64,000 nucleotides of DNA, from NCBI RefSeq assembly GCF_000739935.1, contig NZ_BBJU01000003.1, positions 124,001-188,000 on the forward strand, written 5' to 3'. Below the pieces are notes generated by a model. The model was not told the origin of the DNA. It made no database searches and saw nothing but the letters and a program-made list of their open reading frames with translations. This document shows positions 36,171 to 45,441 of this stretch, piece after piece (position 1 is the first letter of the stretch; each line of letters opens with the position of its first letter). The stretch comes from Agrobacterium rubi TR3 = NBRC 13261. Its GTDB lineage: Bacteria; Pseudomonadota; Alphaproteobacteria; Rhizobiales; Rhizobiaceae. Both the position numbers and the translations under genes were made by a program.

Positions 36171-37595
36171 TTAGTCCTCCAGTACCCACGTATCCTTGGT
36201 GCCGCCACCCTGGCTGGAATTCACCACGAGCGATCCCTGCTTGAGGGCAACGCGTGTCAGCCCGCCGGGGATGATCTTCACCTTGTCTGACACCAGAACG
36301 TAAGGGCGAAGATCGACGTGGCGTGGGGCAATTCCGTTTTTCACCATGATCGGCACTGTGGACAGGGAAAGCGTGGGCTGTGCGATGTAATTCGAGGGAC
36401 GGGCGCGCAGCTTGTCTGCAAACAAAGCGCGTTCCTTCTTAGAGGCCGTCGGGCCAACCAGCATGCCGTAGCCACCTGAGCCGTGAACCTCCTTCACCAC
36501 CAGATCGGCCAGATTGTCGAGAACGTATTTCAGGCTGTCGGGCTCGGAGCAGCGCCATGTCGGCACGTTTTCCAGCAGGGGTTTGCGGCCCGTGTAAAAC
36601 TCGACGATCTCCGGCATGTAGGAATAGATCGCCTTGTCGTCCGATATTCCCGTACCCGGCGCGTTGGCGATGGTGATGTTTCCGGCACGATACACATCCA
36701 TGATGCCGGGAATGCCAAGCGCCGAATCGGGGCGGAAGGTGAGGGGGTCGAGGAAATCGTCGTCCACCCGGCGATACAGCACGTCGATGGCCTCATAACC
36801 ACGCGTCGTGCGCATCTTGACCTTGCCGTCCATGACGCGCAGGTCAGATCCTTCCACCAACTCGACGCCCATCATATCGGCAAGAAACGAATGCTCGTAA
36901 TAGGCGGAGTTGTGAATTCCCGGCGTCAGGACCGCGACGCGCGGCTTGCCTTTGCAGCCCGGAGGGGCTAGCGATGCCAAGGATTGGCGCAGTTGATAAG
37001 GATAGTCCTCGACGCGCTGGACCTTGTTTTCGTGGAACAGTTCCGGGAACATCTGCATCATCGTTTCGCGGTTTTCCAGCATGTAGCTGACACCGGAAGG
37101 GGTGCGGGCATTGTCTTCCAGAACGTAGAACTGGTCTTCGCCGGTGCGCACGATATCGGTGCCGACGATGTGGGTGTAAACGCCGCCCGGCGGTTTGAAG
37201 CCGATCATCTCGGGCAGGAAGGCCTCGTTGCGCTCGATGAGTTCGCGGGGAATGCGACCGGCGCGGATGATTTCCTGCTTGTGATAGATGTCGTCGAGAA
37301 AGGCGTTGAGTGCCAGCACCCGCTGCTCGATGCCTTGCGCCAGCTTGCGCCATTCGCGACCGGAAATGATTCGCGGGATGATATCGAAGGGGATGAGCTT
37401 TTCGGCGCTGTCTGCATGGCCGTAAACGGCAAAGGTAATGCCGGTTTTTCGAAATATATTCTCGGCATCCCTGGATTTCTGGATCAGGTGCGCTCTGTCC
37501 TGGCGGCTATACCAGTCGTTGTATTTCTCATATGGGCTTCGCGGCGTTGAGTCCGCATCTATCATTTCATCAAATGCCAACTTCAGGTTCCCCAT
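36171..37595 (-). CDS. Circularly permuted type 2 ATP-grasp protein
   Basis: A 474-residue protein predicted to form peptide or amide bonds using ATP. Recognisable segments are PFDIIPRIISGREWRKLAQG (near residue 70), VLEDNARTPSGVSYMLENR, PGTGISDDKAIYSYMPEI and VVKEVHGSGGYGMLVGP (ATP-binding lysine and Gly-rich loop). First gene of the three-gene operon. Substrates are not known for this group; the pairing with a transglutaminase protease suggests opposing synthesis and hydrolysis of the same linkage, which is inference. Confidence 0.92.
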   Translation of the reverse strand: MGNLKLAFDEMIDADSTPRSPYEKYNDWYSRQDRAHLIQKSRDAENIFRKTGITFAVYGHADSAEKLIPFDIIPRIISGREWRKLAQGIEQRVLALNAFLDDIYHKQEIIRAGRIPRELIERNEAFLPEMIGFKPPGGVYTHIVGTDIVRTGEDQFYVLEDNARTPSGVSYMLENRETMMQMFPELFHENKVQRVEDYPYQLRQSLASLAPPGCKGKPRVAVLTPGIHNSAYYEHSFLADMMGVELVEGSDLRVMDGKVKMRTTRGYEAIDVLYRRVDDDFLDPLTFRPDSALGIPGIMDVYRAGNITIANAPGTGISDDKAIYSYMPEIVEFYTGRKPLLENVPTWRCSEPDSLKYVLDNLADLVVKEVHGSGGYGMLVGPTASKKERALFADKLRARPSNYIAQPTLSLSTVPIMVKNGIAPRHVDLRPYVLVSDKVKIIPGGLTRVALKQGSLVVNSSQGGGTKDTWVLED

Positions 37596-37950
37596 TTTTG
37601 TCCATTTGAATACAATGGCGATGGCAATGCAAGAACCATGCGCCGCGCGTAGTCACATTTTTTGAACGTCTGATTATGCTAAATATCAATAAAATAAGCA
37701 GTTTTCTGTTCTCTTGCGTAAAAATGCGTCAGAGGCGGAATGGTTTCATGACTGGCGTGTTTTGAAAGTCGGTTTTTCTTCCGTTCAAATTCATTTCCTG
37801 GAAAAATACGATGATTTTTCAGGCAGCCAAGATGTGTCGATTTCTTCGACGGGACTGAACTTGCGTTAATATTTGCCATCGGTGATTTAGGGTTTATTAA
37901 CCATAAAATTATACCCGTTGTTAATCTAAAGATTTTCGACCGGGGGTCAT
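37596..37950. other. A+T-rich intergenic region with divergent promoters
   Basis: 355 bp between the divergent ATP-grasp and L,D-transpeptidase genes. No convincing gene. Near the transpeptidase start (37873-37925) there are several TTAA/TTAACCAT-type words, which resemble CtrA half-sites but do not form the full TTAA-N7-TTAA motif. Confidence 0.45.
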
Positions 37951-38571
37951 ATGTCTATTTCGCGCCGTGGTGTCCTTTTCGGATTGCCGCTTCTCCTCGC
38001 AGGCTGTGCCAGCACAAACTTCGTTCAGCAAAAACAGAATTACGCAGCCATACCGGACGAGAAGTTTCCGCTCAGAGCCATGGAGCTCGACAAGATCAAT
38101 CCGGAGCTTCGCCGTCAGGAAGTGGCGTATGAAACCACCTATCCCGCCGGAACTGTGGTCGTGGATACGCCTGCGCGCCGTCTTTATTACGTGATGGGCA
38201 ACGGTCGGGCGATGCGCTACGGCGTGGGTGTTGGGCGCCAGGGACTGGCATTGCGGGGCAATGCCTATATCGGTCGCAAAGCCGAATGGCCCAGCTGGAC
38301 ACCGACACCGAACATGATCCGTCGCGAACCCCATAAAAACCTGAAATATGCCGGTGGCATGCCGGGTGGTCCGAACAATCCGCTCGGCGCGCGCGCACTT
38401 TATCTCTACCGCGAAGGCAATGACACGATGTTCCGTCTGCATGGTACCAACCAGCCGCAGTCTATCGGTCATGCCATGTCCAGCGGCTGCATTCGCATGC
38501 TCAACCACGACATCATCGACCTTTACCAGCGTGTGCCGGTTGGGTCTCGTGTGGTGGTTTTGCAGGCCTGA
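37951..38571 (+). CDS. L,D-transpeptidase (YkuD) lipoprotein
   Basis: A 206-residue cell-envelope enzyme that cross-links or remodels peptidoglycan through 3-3 bonds or anchors proteins. The N-terminus carries a lipoprotein signal (LPLLLAGCAS). The YkuD domain (about residues 65-205) has the catalytic block RLHGTNQPQSIGHAMSSGC followed by IRM, with the His and the nucleophile Cys. Rhizobiales grow from the pole using mainly L,D-cross-links and encode many such enzymes. The upstream region is A+T-rich. The glutamine amidotransferase gene follows 67 bp downstream. Confidence 0.93.
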   Translation: MSISRRGVLFGLPLLLAGCASTNFVQQKQNYAAIPDEKFPLRAMELDKINPELRRQEVAYETTYPAGTVVVDTPARRLYYVMGNGRAMRYGVGVGRQGLALRGNAYIGRKAEWPSWTPTPNMIRREPHKNLKYAGGMPGGPNNPLGARALYLYREGNDTMFRLHGTNQPQSIGHAMSSGCIRMLNHDIIDLYQRVPVGSRVVVLQA

Positions 38572-38638
38572 CGATCTTAGAAATGCCTCGATCCGGGGCT
38601 TTCGTGCCGGATCACAACCCGCTTCCAACGGTGTCCGC

Positions 38639-39436
38639 ATGTGTCGTTTTCTCGCCTATTCCGGTGCTCCCGTCTGGCTCGATTCGCTTCTGATCGAGCC
38701 GGAAAGTTCGCTCATCACCCAATCGATGGCGGCGCGGGAGGCAAAGACGGTGGTGAATGGAGACGGGTGTGGCATCGGCTGGTACGGGGAGAGAGGTGAA
38801 CCGGGCATCTATCGCGGTATCTTGCCCGCATGGTCGGATCGAAACCTCACGTCTCTTTGTCATCAATTGCGCTCAGGCATGTTTCTGGCGCATGTTCGTT
38901 CAGCAACGACGGGCGGCGTTTCCATGGCCAATTGCCACCCGTTCGGCTTTGGACGTCACCTGTTCATGCATAACGGCCAGATTGGCGGCTACGAGAAGGT
39001 CAAGCGCGCAATCGAGACGCATATTCCCGATGAGGTCTATTGTTCGCGTGCAGGCAATGGCGACAGCGAGGCCATCTTTCTGATCGCCGCAGGTTTCGGG
39101 CTGGATCGCGATCCCATCGCTGCCTTGAAGAAGACCTTGCAGACGTGCCTCGATGTGGTCGAGCGGTCGGGCCTAAACCAGCCAATCCGCTTCAGCGCCA
39201 TTCATTCCGACGGTGAAAAGCTGCATGCTTTCCGTTGGTCCAGCGACGAGCGTCCACCGACGCTCTATTGGCGCAATGTGGGTCTTGGCATCGCGGTGGC
39301 GTCTGAACCCTTCGGCACCGGTGCTGAGAAATGGGAGATAATACCGGCCAATACGGTTGCGACCGTGGTGGGGACCGATATCACCTTCCAGCCGTTCAAC
39401 CCGGTTGTGCACTCGACGGTGCGCATGTCGGCCTGA
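38639..39436 (+). CDS. Class II glutamine amidotransferase (YafJ/EgtC-like)
   Basis: A 265-residue Ntn-hydrolase-fold protein. Cys2 (MCRFLAYSG) becomes the N-terminal nucleophile; HVRSATTGGVSMANCHPF and FMHNGQIGGY are the glutamine-binding segments, and GNGDSEAIFL completes the fold. It hydrolyses an amide, with substrate unknown; EgtC acts in ergothioneine synthesis, but no egt genes are here. ATG 38639 is required for Cys2; the upstream frame overlaps the L,D-transpeptidase gene. Confidence 0.9.
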   Translation: MCRFLAYSGAPVWLDSLLIEPESSLITQSMAAREAKTVVNGDGCGIGWYGERGEPGIYRGILPAWSDRNLTSLCHQLRSGMFLAHVRSATTGGVSMANCHPFGFGRHLFMHNGQIGGYEKVKRAIETHIPDEVYCSRAGNGDSEAIFLIAAGFGLDRDPIAALKKTLQTCLDVVERSGLNQPIRFSAIHSDGEKLHAFRWSSDERPPTLYWRNVGLGIAVASEPFGTGAEKWEIIPANTVATVVGTDITFQPFNPVVHSTVRMSA

Positions 39437-39470
39437 TATTTCGGGCACATCATCAATTCGGGACAGGCAT

Positions 39471-40673
39471 TTGCTTTCATTTTTGCGCGGAAACAGTCGC
39501 TGGCTTGGTGCCGGCTTTATGGTGCTGTTTGCATCATCTTTCGGCCAAACGTTCTTCATTTCGCTGTCGGGCGGTGAAATACGCCGCGCGTTCGGGCTGA
39601 GCGATGGCGATTTCGGCCTGATCTACATGGGCGTCACACTCGCTTCCGCCATCAGTCTGGTCTGGCTCGGTAAACTGGCGGATCGTTGGTCTTTTCGACA
39701 GATCGTCAGTTTGGCGGTGCCTGCGCTGGCGCTGGGTGCGCTGGGTATGGCGTACGCTTTCTCCACTGCGGTGCTGATCGCCAGCCTTTATCTTCTGCGG
39801 CTGTTTGGCCAGGGCATGATGGTGCATATCGGCTATACCAGCCTCGGCCGCTGGTTTGCGGCGGAACGTGGGCGCGCGGTGTCGCTGTCTGCCTTGGGGT
39901 TGAATGCCGGGCAGGCGGTGCTGCCTCTGCTGGCCGTGGCGGGCATCGCAGCATTCGGTTGGCGCAGCATTTGGATGATTGCAGCCATCTTCCTTGTCGC
40001 AATCGTTCTTCCCGCAGTTCTTATGCTGGTCAAGACCGAACGTGTGCCGACGCGTATGTCCGCAATATCGGTTTCCACGGATGCTCGCAGCTGGACGCGG
40101 TCGGACGTCGTTTGCGATCCGTGTTTCTATTTGTTGATGCTGGGCATGCTGCCACCCGCCTTTATCAGCAACACGATTTTCTTCCATCAGGTGCATCTGG
40201 CGCAATCAAAGGGCTGGCCGGTGGAGCTGATGGCGTCTGCCTTTTTTCTCTATGCTGGCGTCGCGGTCGCCAATTCCTTGCTGTCAGGATATCTGGTCGA
40301 CCGATATTCCGCGCTGAGACTATTGCCGTTCTATCTCATTCCATTTGGGGTCGGGTGCGTCGTGCTGGCTATGGTCGACGCGCCTTGGGCTGTGTTCGCC
40401 TTCATGGTCCTCTACGGCATTTCAGACGGATTTTCGCTGACGCTTTTCGGAAGTCTCTGGCCTGAAGTTTACGGTGTGAAATTTCTAGGCGCAATCAGAG
40501 CCGTCATCGTCGCCATCATGGTGTTCGCCTCTGCGCTTGGGCCGGGGCTTAGTGGTTTGCTGATTGACCACGGCGTGGCTTTCACTTCCCAGATTTTTGC
40601 CATGGGCGCCTATTGCATCCTGATTGTCATGGTGCTGCTACCCGTTTCCCGTCATCTCGTAGCAAGACGTTGA
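39471..40673 (+). CDS. Major facilitator superfamily transporter
   Basis: A 400-residue protein with about twelve membrane spans, the MFS loop motif GKLADRWSFRQ between TM2 and TM3, and the MFS fold typical of monocarboxylate-like or multidrug carriers. Substrate unknown. I take the TTG at 39471 as start: GGGACAGG is just upstream and the frame then includes the whole first span (WLGAGFMVLFASSFG). The next ATG would cut into that span, and the frame further upstream lies in the amidotransferase gene. Confidence 0.85.
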   Translation: MLSFLRGNSRWLGAGFMVLFASSFGQTFFISLSGGEIRRAFGLSDGDFGLIYMGVTLASAISLVWLGKLADRWSFRQIVSLAVPALALGALGMAYAFSTAVLIASLYLLRLFGQGMMVHIGYTSLGRWFAAERGRAVSLSALGLNAGQAVLPLLAVAGIAAFGWRSIWMIAAIFLVAIVLPAVLMLVKTERVPTRMSAISVSTDARSWTRSDVVCDPCFYLLMLGMLPPAFISNTIFFHQVHLAQSKGWPVELMASAFFLYAGVAVANSLLSGYLVDRYSALRLLPFYLIPFGVGCVVLAMVDAPWAVFAFMVLYGISDGFSLTLFGSLWPEVYGVKFLGAIRAVIVAIMVFASALGPGLSGLLIDHGVAFTSQIFAMGAYCILIVMVLLPVSRHLVARR

Positions 40674-40860
40674 CCTTTCATCTGCCAATAGGCGCGATGC
40701 GTCTGAATATAAGCATTTTCGAGTTCACACACAGATCGGTGATCTCAAATTCTGGATATTGTTTTCGCTGTGAAAATATGGTTTTCACTAAAAATATAAG
40801 GGTTTTTCAGTCAGGTTTTCGGCCATTCGAGCCGAGCCTATTTTAAGGGGACTAAAACAT

Positions 40861-41253
40861 ATGGCATTTTTTGACAATCTGTCGCGATATCAGCCTTACG
40901 CTCTGGCAGCGTTGCGCATCATTGCGGCACTTTTGTTCATCGAACACGGCACACAGAAGCTGTTCGGCTTTCCTGCATCGACCATGGAAGGTTCGCTTCC
41001 ACCGATGCTGATGGTCGCAGCACTTCTTGAGATGATCGGCGGCATTCTCATTCTGATCGGTCTGTTCACGCGCCCGGTCGCATTCGTTCTTTCTGGCCTG
41101 ATGGCATTCGCCTATTTCATGGCACATGCACCAAAGAGCTTCTTCCCTGTCCTTAACGGCGGTGATGCAGCCATTCTGTTCTGCTTTGTCTTCCTTTATC
41201 TCGTGACAGCAGGCCCTGGTGCCTTTTCCGTAGACGCGTCCCGTCGCCGGTAA
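40861..41253 (+). CDS. DoxX-family membrane protein
   Basis: A 130-residue protein with four membrane spans (about residues 14-30, 48-68, 74-92 and 100-122). The opening ALRIIAALLFIEHGTQKLFGF and the later LEMIGGILILIGLFTRPVA are the DoxX pattern. Members are linked to quinone or thiol redox processes, but no function is assigned here. It is monocistronic, ending at a bidirectional terminator. The 187 bp upstream are A+T-rich and likely hold its promoter. Confidence 0.93.
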   Translation: MAFFDNLSRYQPYALAALRIIAALLFIEHGTQKLFGFPASTMEGSLPPMLMVAALLEMIGGILILIGLFTRPVAFVLSGLMAFAYFMAHAPKSFFPVLNGGDAAILFCFVFLYLVTAGPGAFSVDASRRR

Positions 41254-41277
41254 TTCCCGGCGGTTTCGACCGGTTAC

Positions 41278-41311
41278 AAACGCCGCGTGTGATATTGTCC
41301 ACGCGGCGTTT
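41278..41311. terminator. Bidirectional intrinsic terminator
   Basis: AAACGCCGCGTG pairs perfectly with CACGCGGCGTTT over 12 bp around a 10-nt loop, between the convergent DoxX and hybrid-kinase genes. Confidence 0.88.
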
Positions 41312-44300
41312 TCAATGCGACTTCGCTTGCGTCGTCTCGGTCTTGCATCGCAGCCACTTGTCGATTTTTGCCTGAAGCAACTCGGGACTGATCGGCTTCG
41401 ACAGATAGTCATCCATGCCAGAGGTGAGACACAGATCGCGGTCGCTGTCCTGCGCATGGGCGGTGACGCCAATGATGGGAATGCGATGGGCGCCCTTTTC
41501 CTCGGCGCGGATTGCCTGTGTCGCCTGGTGCCCGTTCATGACAGGCATGGAAACATCCATCAGAATGATGGATGGATTATAGTCTCTCCAGGCCTCAACC
41601 GCTTTTTTGCCGTTGTTGACGATACGGAACCGAAGCCCGGTTTCCTGAAGGATCTGGGTAAAGACGATCTGGTTGACGTCGTTGTCTTCCGCAATCAGAA
41701 CATCCAGAAGCGACGGTCTGGACACGCGGTCCTGACTGACGACTGAGGGTTCGTTCCGGGGCGCTGGCTTGGCACTTTTCGTCTTATATGCTTCGGTGTC
41801 TGGCGTGGAGGGCGTCTTGCGCAAAGCGCGTTTGGAGCGTGACGTCCGCACGACATCGGTCAGCGTCTTGCGCAGAAGTCGCGCTCGGACCGGCTTCATC
41901 AAATGCGCGTCAAAGCTGATGTCGGATGGCTGGTTATCCTGATGGATGGCGTCCATCGAAGTCAGAAAAATCATCGCCGTTTCGTTGAGGGCCGGGTTTT
42001 GCCTCAAGAGACGCGCAACCTCCAAACCATTCATATCAGGCATATCGTCATCGAGAATGACTGCGTCGATATCAAAGCCGATCAGAGCCGCTTCTTCGAG
42101 AATGGCAAGGCCCGCGGGGCCGCTTTCGGCAGCATAGGCGTCGATATCCCAGCTGGACAGCTGTTCGGTGAGGATTTGCCTGTTTGCGCTGTTGTCGTCG
42201 ATGATGAGGACGCTGACTTTTTGGCGGTCGATGGCGCCCGTCATGTGTTCGTCGGTTCTGGCCACCACCCGCAGCGGCAGGGTGACGGTAAAGGTCGAGC
42301 CTTCGCCAATCGCGCTCTCCACATCGACCTTGCCACCGAAGATACCGACTAGCCCGACGGTGATGGCAAGACCGAGGCCCGTGCCCTCATGGCGGCGTGT
42401 GGAGGAGGAATCCGCCTGATTGAACTTTTCGAAGATGTGGTCGAGTTGATGAGGCGCGATGCCGATGCCGGTGTCTTTCACGCGCAACAGCAAAATGACT
42501 TCGCTGTCATCGACGGGTTCAGCCGATAGCTCGATCAGCACATGGCCCTTTTCCGTGAACTTGATGGCATTGCCGACAAGGTTCGTGACGATCTGGCGGA
42601 AGCGACCCGCATCACCGCTGACCCGTGTCTTGAACGACGGATCGACGCGCACGATGAGCTCGATGTTCTTGTTCTGCGCCTGCGAGGATAAAAGCGAGGC
42701 GACGTCTTCAACGGCTTCGATGGCGTCGAAGGGCGCGGAGCGAAGCGTCATCTGGCCCGCATCGATTTTTGAAAAGTCGAGGATATCATTGATGATCGTC
42801 AAAAGGGCATTGCCCGATTTGACGATAACGTCGGTGAAGGTTCTCTGCCGCGTATCCAGATTGGACTTGGCCAGCAGTTCCGCCATGCCGAGAACGCCGT
42901 TCATGGGAGTGCGGATTTCGTGGCTCATATTGGCGAGGAATTCCGACTTTGCCCGGTCGGCGGCCTTGGCACGCGCCAACAAGCCTTCAAGCTCGGCCTC
43001 GCGTTGTTTCATGTCGGTTACGTCGGTGACGATAACAAGCCAATAGTCGCCTGCGCCGATAGTCGCTTCCAGATTGAGCCATCGTTTATTGGCGAGGTGT
43101 ATGAGCCACGAGAAGGGTTTGATGGCCGCGACGTTTTCGGTCCAGAGCTGTTTGGTCTTTTCAATCTGCTCCTCGCTCCCGAAATCTCCGCGCGCGGCGC
43201 AGTGGGAGAAAAACGGAATCCAGCTTTCGCCTGCGGCCAGCAACGTCTCGGGCACGTCGAACAGGCGCGCCATCGCGTCGTTGGACATGATGATGCGGCC
43301 CTTTTCCACCAGTGCAAGGCCTTGTGCCATAACACGCGTCGCATCGCGCATATGCTCACCGACGCGCTGCAATTCCTGCCGCGCATCGCTGATTTCCCTG
43401 TCGCGGGAGCGGACATCGGTGCTGTCGGAAAAGGTCAGCAGGATCTTGTTACCGGCAATGCGGCACTCCGAGATGATGGTGAACCTGCCTGCCTTGCTTT
43501 CTATCTCGCGCGATGAGTAGCCGTCGATCTGGCTCAGATGCGCTTCGCGGGCCCGGATGGCGCTTTCGATGTCCATCTCGCCAAGATGATATTTGCCGCT
43601 TTTGTATCCCAGTTCCAGATAACGACGATAGGACAGCCCAACGAGATCGACCTGCTCTGTGACCTCCCACAGTTCGTAAAAATAACTGTTGGCGTATTCT
43701 ATCGTATAGTCCGATCCCAGCAGCATGACGCCCACCGGCAGCGACTGGAGGATCGATTGTACCTCGGCATGAAGCCGTTCCGCCTCGTTGCGGGCGGCCA
43801 TCAGTTCTTCCTTACGCTTCATCAGCGGTGTCGTATCGGTGACAGAGCCGACGAGATATGGTTCCTGCGCCGGTGTGACGATACGGCCCACCCGTATGAT
43901 CGTTGGAATGACGGTGCCGTTGTTGAGAATGATCTGTTCGGTTTTGAGCAGCTCTTCACCGGTCTCCAGAACGTGCGTGTTCTCCTGCCGGAAAACTTCA
44001 CCCTCATGGACGAAGATTTCTTCCTCGGTCCGGCCATAATTCTTCTCGCGGGGTTCTCCCCACAATGTCTCGTAAGAGGCGTTGGCATAGGTGAGGCGGC
44101 GCTGGCCATCGAGCATGAACACGGCGACGGGCAATTGTTCCAACGCTTCGCGAAACAGCCAGTTTTCCCGTGTGTGTTTTTCCAGCAAAATTTCCTGTGT
44201 TCGCGCATCGGTAATATCAAGCAGGAGAGCGACGAGCACTCCGCTGTCCAGTCGTCGTGTAATGCCACGGATCCAGTGACCGTCTCCGGTTTTCTGGGTG

Positions 44301-44965
44301 AACTCGGCAAATGGCTTTTGCGCGTCGGCAAACATGCCGTCGATCCATGCCTGCCTGTCAGGCCGGACGGTTTCAGTGCCGTGATTGTCCGACGCAAAGC
44401 AGTAGTCGTGGAAAGCGGCGATGACGGCTGTCAGTTCAAGGCCTGGTTTCCAGACAAGGGACAAGTCACCGCACAGGCTCTCGAGCCTCGCATTCGCATA
44501 AACAAGCTTATCATCAGGACCGTAAATGCCGATGGCAACATCGAGGAGGTCCAGATTGGCCGTGGAGATCAGGATGTTATCTTTGTTTGAAGGCGGTTGC
44601 GCATCCGCTGCGCGCGATGGCATCGTGTCAAACACTTCATACAGAAAAATGCCGCCATCTTCTGTCTCGAACCGCTCGCATGTGATGGTGTGAGGTGCGG
44701 AAACGGGGCTTTTCCAGACCGTCGTCTCGTCTGTCGCAAAGACAAGACAGCGCTTTTCTTTGTCTTCACGCTCCATGTCCTCTGGCGTGCCAAACAATTC
44801 GATGGTGGTTTTGTGTTTGAAATCTTCGACAGCGCGCCCGGCAAAGCGCGCATAGGCGGCGTTGACGCAGACGTAGCGCAACTGGCTGTCTTTGACGCAG
44901 GCGGGGAGTTCCAGCGTCAGGACGCCTTCGCATGCTTTTTCAAGCAAACCGCCTTCAGTGTTCAA
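41312..44965 (-). CDS. Large multi-PAS hybrid sensor histidine kinase
   Basis: A 1217-residue signalling protein with no membrane span, so probably cytosolic. About five PAS-like domains fill residues 10-650. HisKA carries the phospho-accepting His in ANMSHEIRTPMNG (about 690), followed by a HATPase domain with DTGIGIAPHQLDHIFEKF and GTGLGLAI. Two receiver domains follow: the first has VLIIDDNSANR and the phospho-Asp in LDDDMPDMNG; the second has DVLIAEDNDVNQ and LMDVSMPVMNG. No Hpt domain or response-regulator gene adjoins, so the partner is elsewhere. The start codon is TTG 44965, with CGGAGAA upstream. Signal unknown; several PAS domains suggest redox, light or small-molecule input. Confidence 0.92.
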   Translation of the reverse strand: MNTEGGLLEKACEGVLTLELPACVKDSQLRYVCVNAAYARFAGRAVEDFKHKTTIELFGTPEDMEREDKEKRCLVFATDETTVWKSPVSAPHTITCERFETEDGGIFLYEVFDTMPSRAADAQPPSNKDNILISTANLDLLDVAIGIYGPDDKLVYANARLESLCGDLSLVWKPGLELTAVIAAFHDYCFASDNHGTETVRPDRQAWIDGMFADAQKPFAEFTQKTGDGHWIRGITRRLDSGVLVALLLDITDARTQEILLEKHTRENWLFREALEQLPVAVFMLDGQRRLTYANASYETLWGEPREKNYGRTEEEIFVHEGEVFRQENTHVLETGEELLKTEQIILNNGTVIPTIIRVGRIVTPAQEPYLVGSVTDTTPLMKRKEELMAARNEAERLHAEVQSILQSLPVGVMLLGSDYTIEYANSYFYELWEVTEQVDLVGLSYRRYLELGYKSGKYHLGEMDIESAIRAREAHLSQIDGYSSREIESKAGRFTIISECRIAGNKILLTFSDSTDVRSRDREISDARQELQRVGEHMRDATRVMAQGLALVEKGRIIMSNDAMARLFDVPETLLAAGESWIPFFSHCAARGDFGSEEQIEKTKQLWTENVAAIKPFSWLIHLANKRWLNLEATIGAGDYWLVIVTDVTDMKQREAELEGLLARAKAADRAKSEFLANMSHEIRTPMNGVLGMAELLAKSNLDTRQRTFTDVIVKSGNALLTIINDILDFSKIDAGQMTLRSAPFDAIEAVEDVASLLSSQAQNKNIELIVRVDPSFKTRVSGDAGRFRQIVTNLVGNAIKFTEKGHVLIELSAEPVDDSEVILLLRVKDTGIGIAPHQLDHIFEKFNQADSSSTRRHEGTGLGLAITVGLVGIFGGKVDVESAIGEGSTFTVTLPLRVVARTDEHMTGAIDRQKVSVLIIDDNSANRQILTEQLSSWDIDAYAAESGPAGLAILEEAALIGFDIDAVILDDDMPDMNGLEVARLLRQNPALNETAMIFLTSMDAIHQDNQPSDISFDAHLMKPVRARLLRKTLTDVVRTSRSKRALRKTPSTPDTEAYKTKSAKPAPRNEPSVVSQDRVSRPSLLDVLIAEDNDVNQIVFTQILQETGLRFRIVNNGKKAVEAWRDYNPSIILMDVSMPVMNGHQATQAIRAEEKGAHRIPIIGVTAHAQDSDRDLCLTSGMDDYLSKPISPELLQAKIDKWLRCKTETTQAKSH

Positions 44966-45441
44966 GATATTCTCCGTAGTATTGTGCCGCCCATAATAGA
45001 ATCAAATTACTTAAGAATATTCTTGTGAAGAGAGGATATTGTAGACAGGCGACATTGGCTATCCATCAGGCCAGCTTATAACAGTTTTTTAACCATGATC
45101 GGCCACTGGTTTCGGCGGTTTTTCTGCCTGAAAGAGATTGATGGCGCAGGGCGCGCGCACCCCATTTCAAAACATTCACTTGACTTTGCTCTCCAAAAAG
45201 ACCAAATCCGGGTCAAGCTTTCACCCTCGGCAGCCGCGTGAGCTGCAGCGTCAACGAAAACAATACGACGCATGAAGGAAAAAGCGCATTGATACAGGAG
45301 CAGGCGAAATCGCCGCACTGAAGCGCAGAAAGTCATTCCAACCCACAAGTTCCCAATTCACGCGGGGTTCTTGACGCCAAGACAACCGGACAGCAAGGCT
45401 GATCCGGGTTCAAGCGTTTTGGCGCCCCGAAAGGTAGACTA
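44966..45441. other. Long leader region of the RhlE helicase gene
   Basis: 476 bp between the divergent kinase and helicase genes with no convincing gene. Two near-copies of one segment occur: ATCCGGGTCAAGCTT at 45206-45220 and ATCCGGGTTCAAGCGTTTT at 45402-45420, the second just ahead of the helicase start. A long structured 5' leader is common for DEAD-box genes under cold or autoregulatory control, so this may be one. Confidence 0.45.

Noticed and set aside
34581-36290. A 569-codon plus-strand frame across the transglutaminase and alpha-E genes
   Set aside because: It spans two real genes antisense, including their intergenic gap, with no domain or ribosome site.
37873-37925. CtrA-binding site upstream of the L,D-transpeptidase gene
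   Set aside because: Only half-site-like TTAACCAT words occur; the full TTAA-N7-TTAA spacing is not met, so I did not call it.
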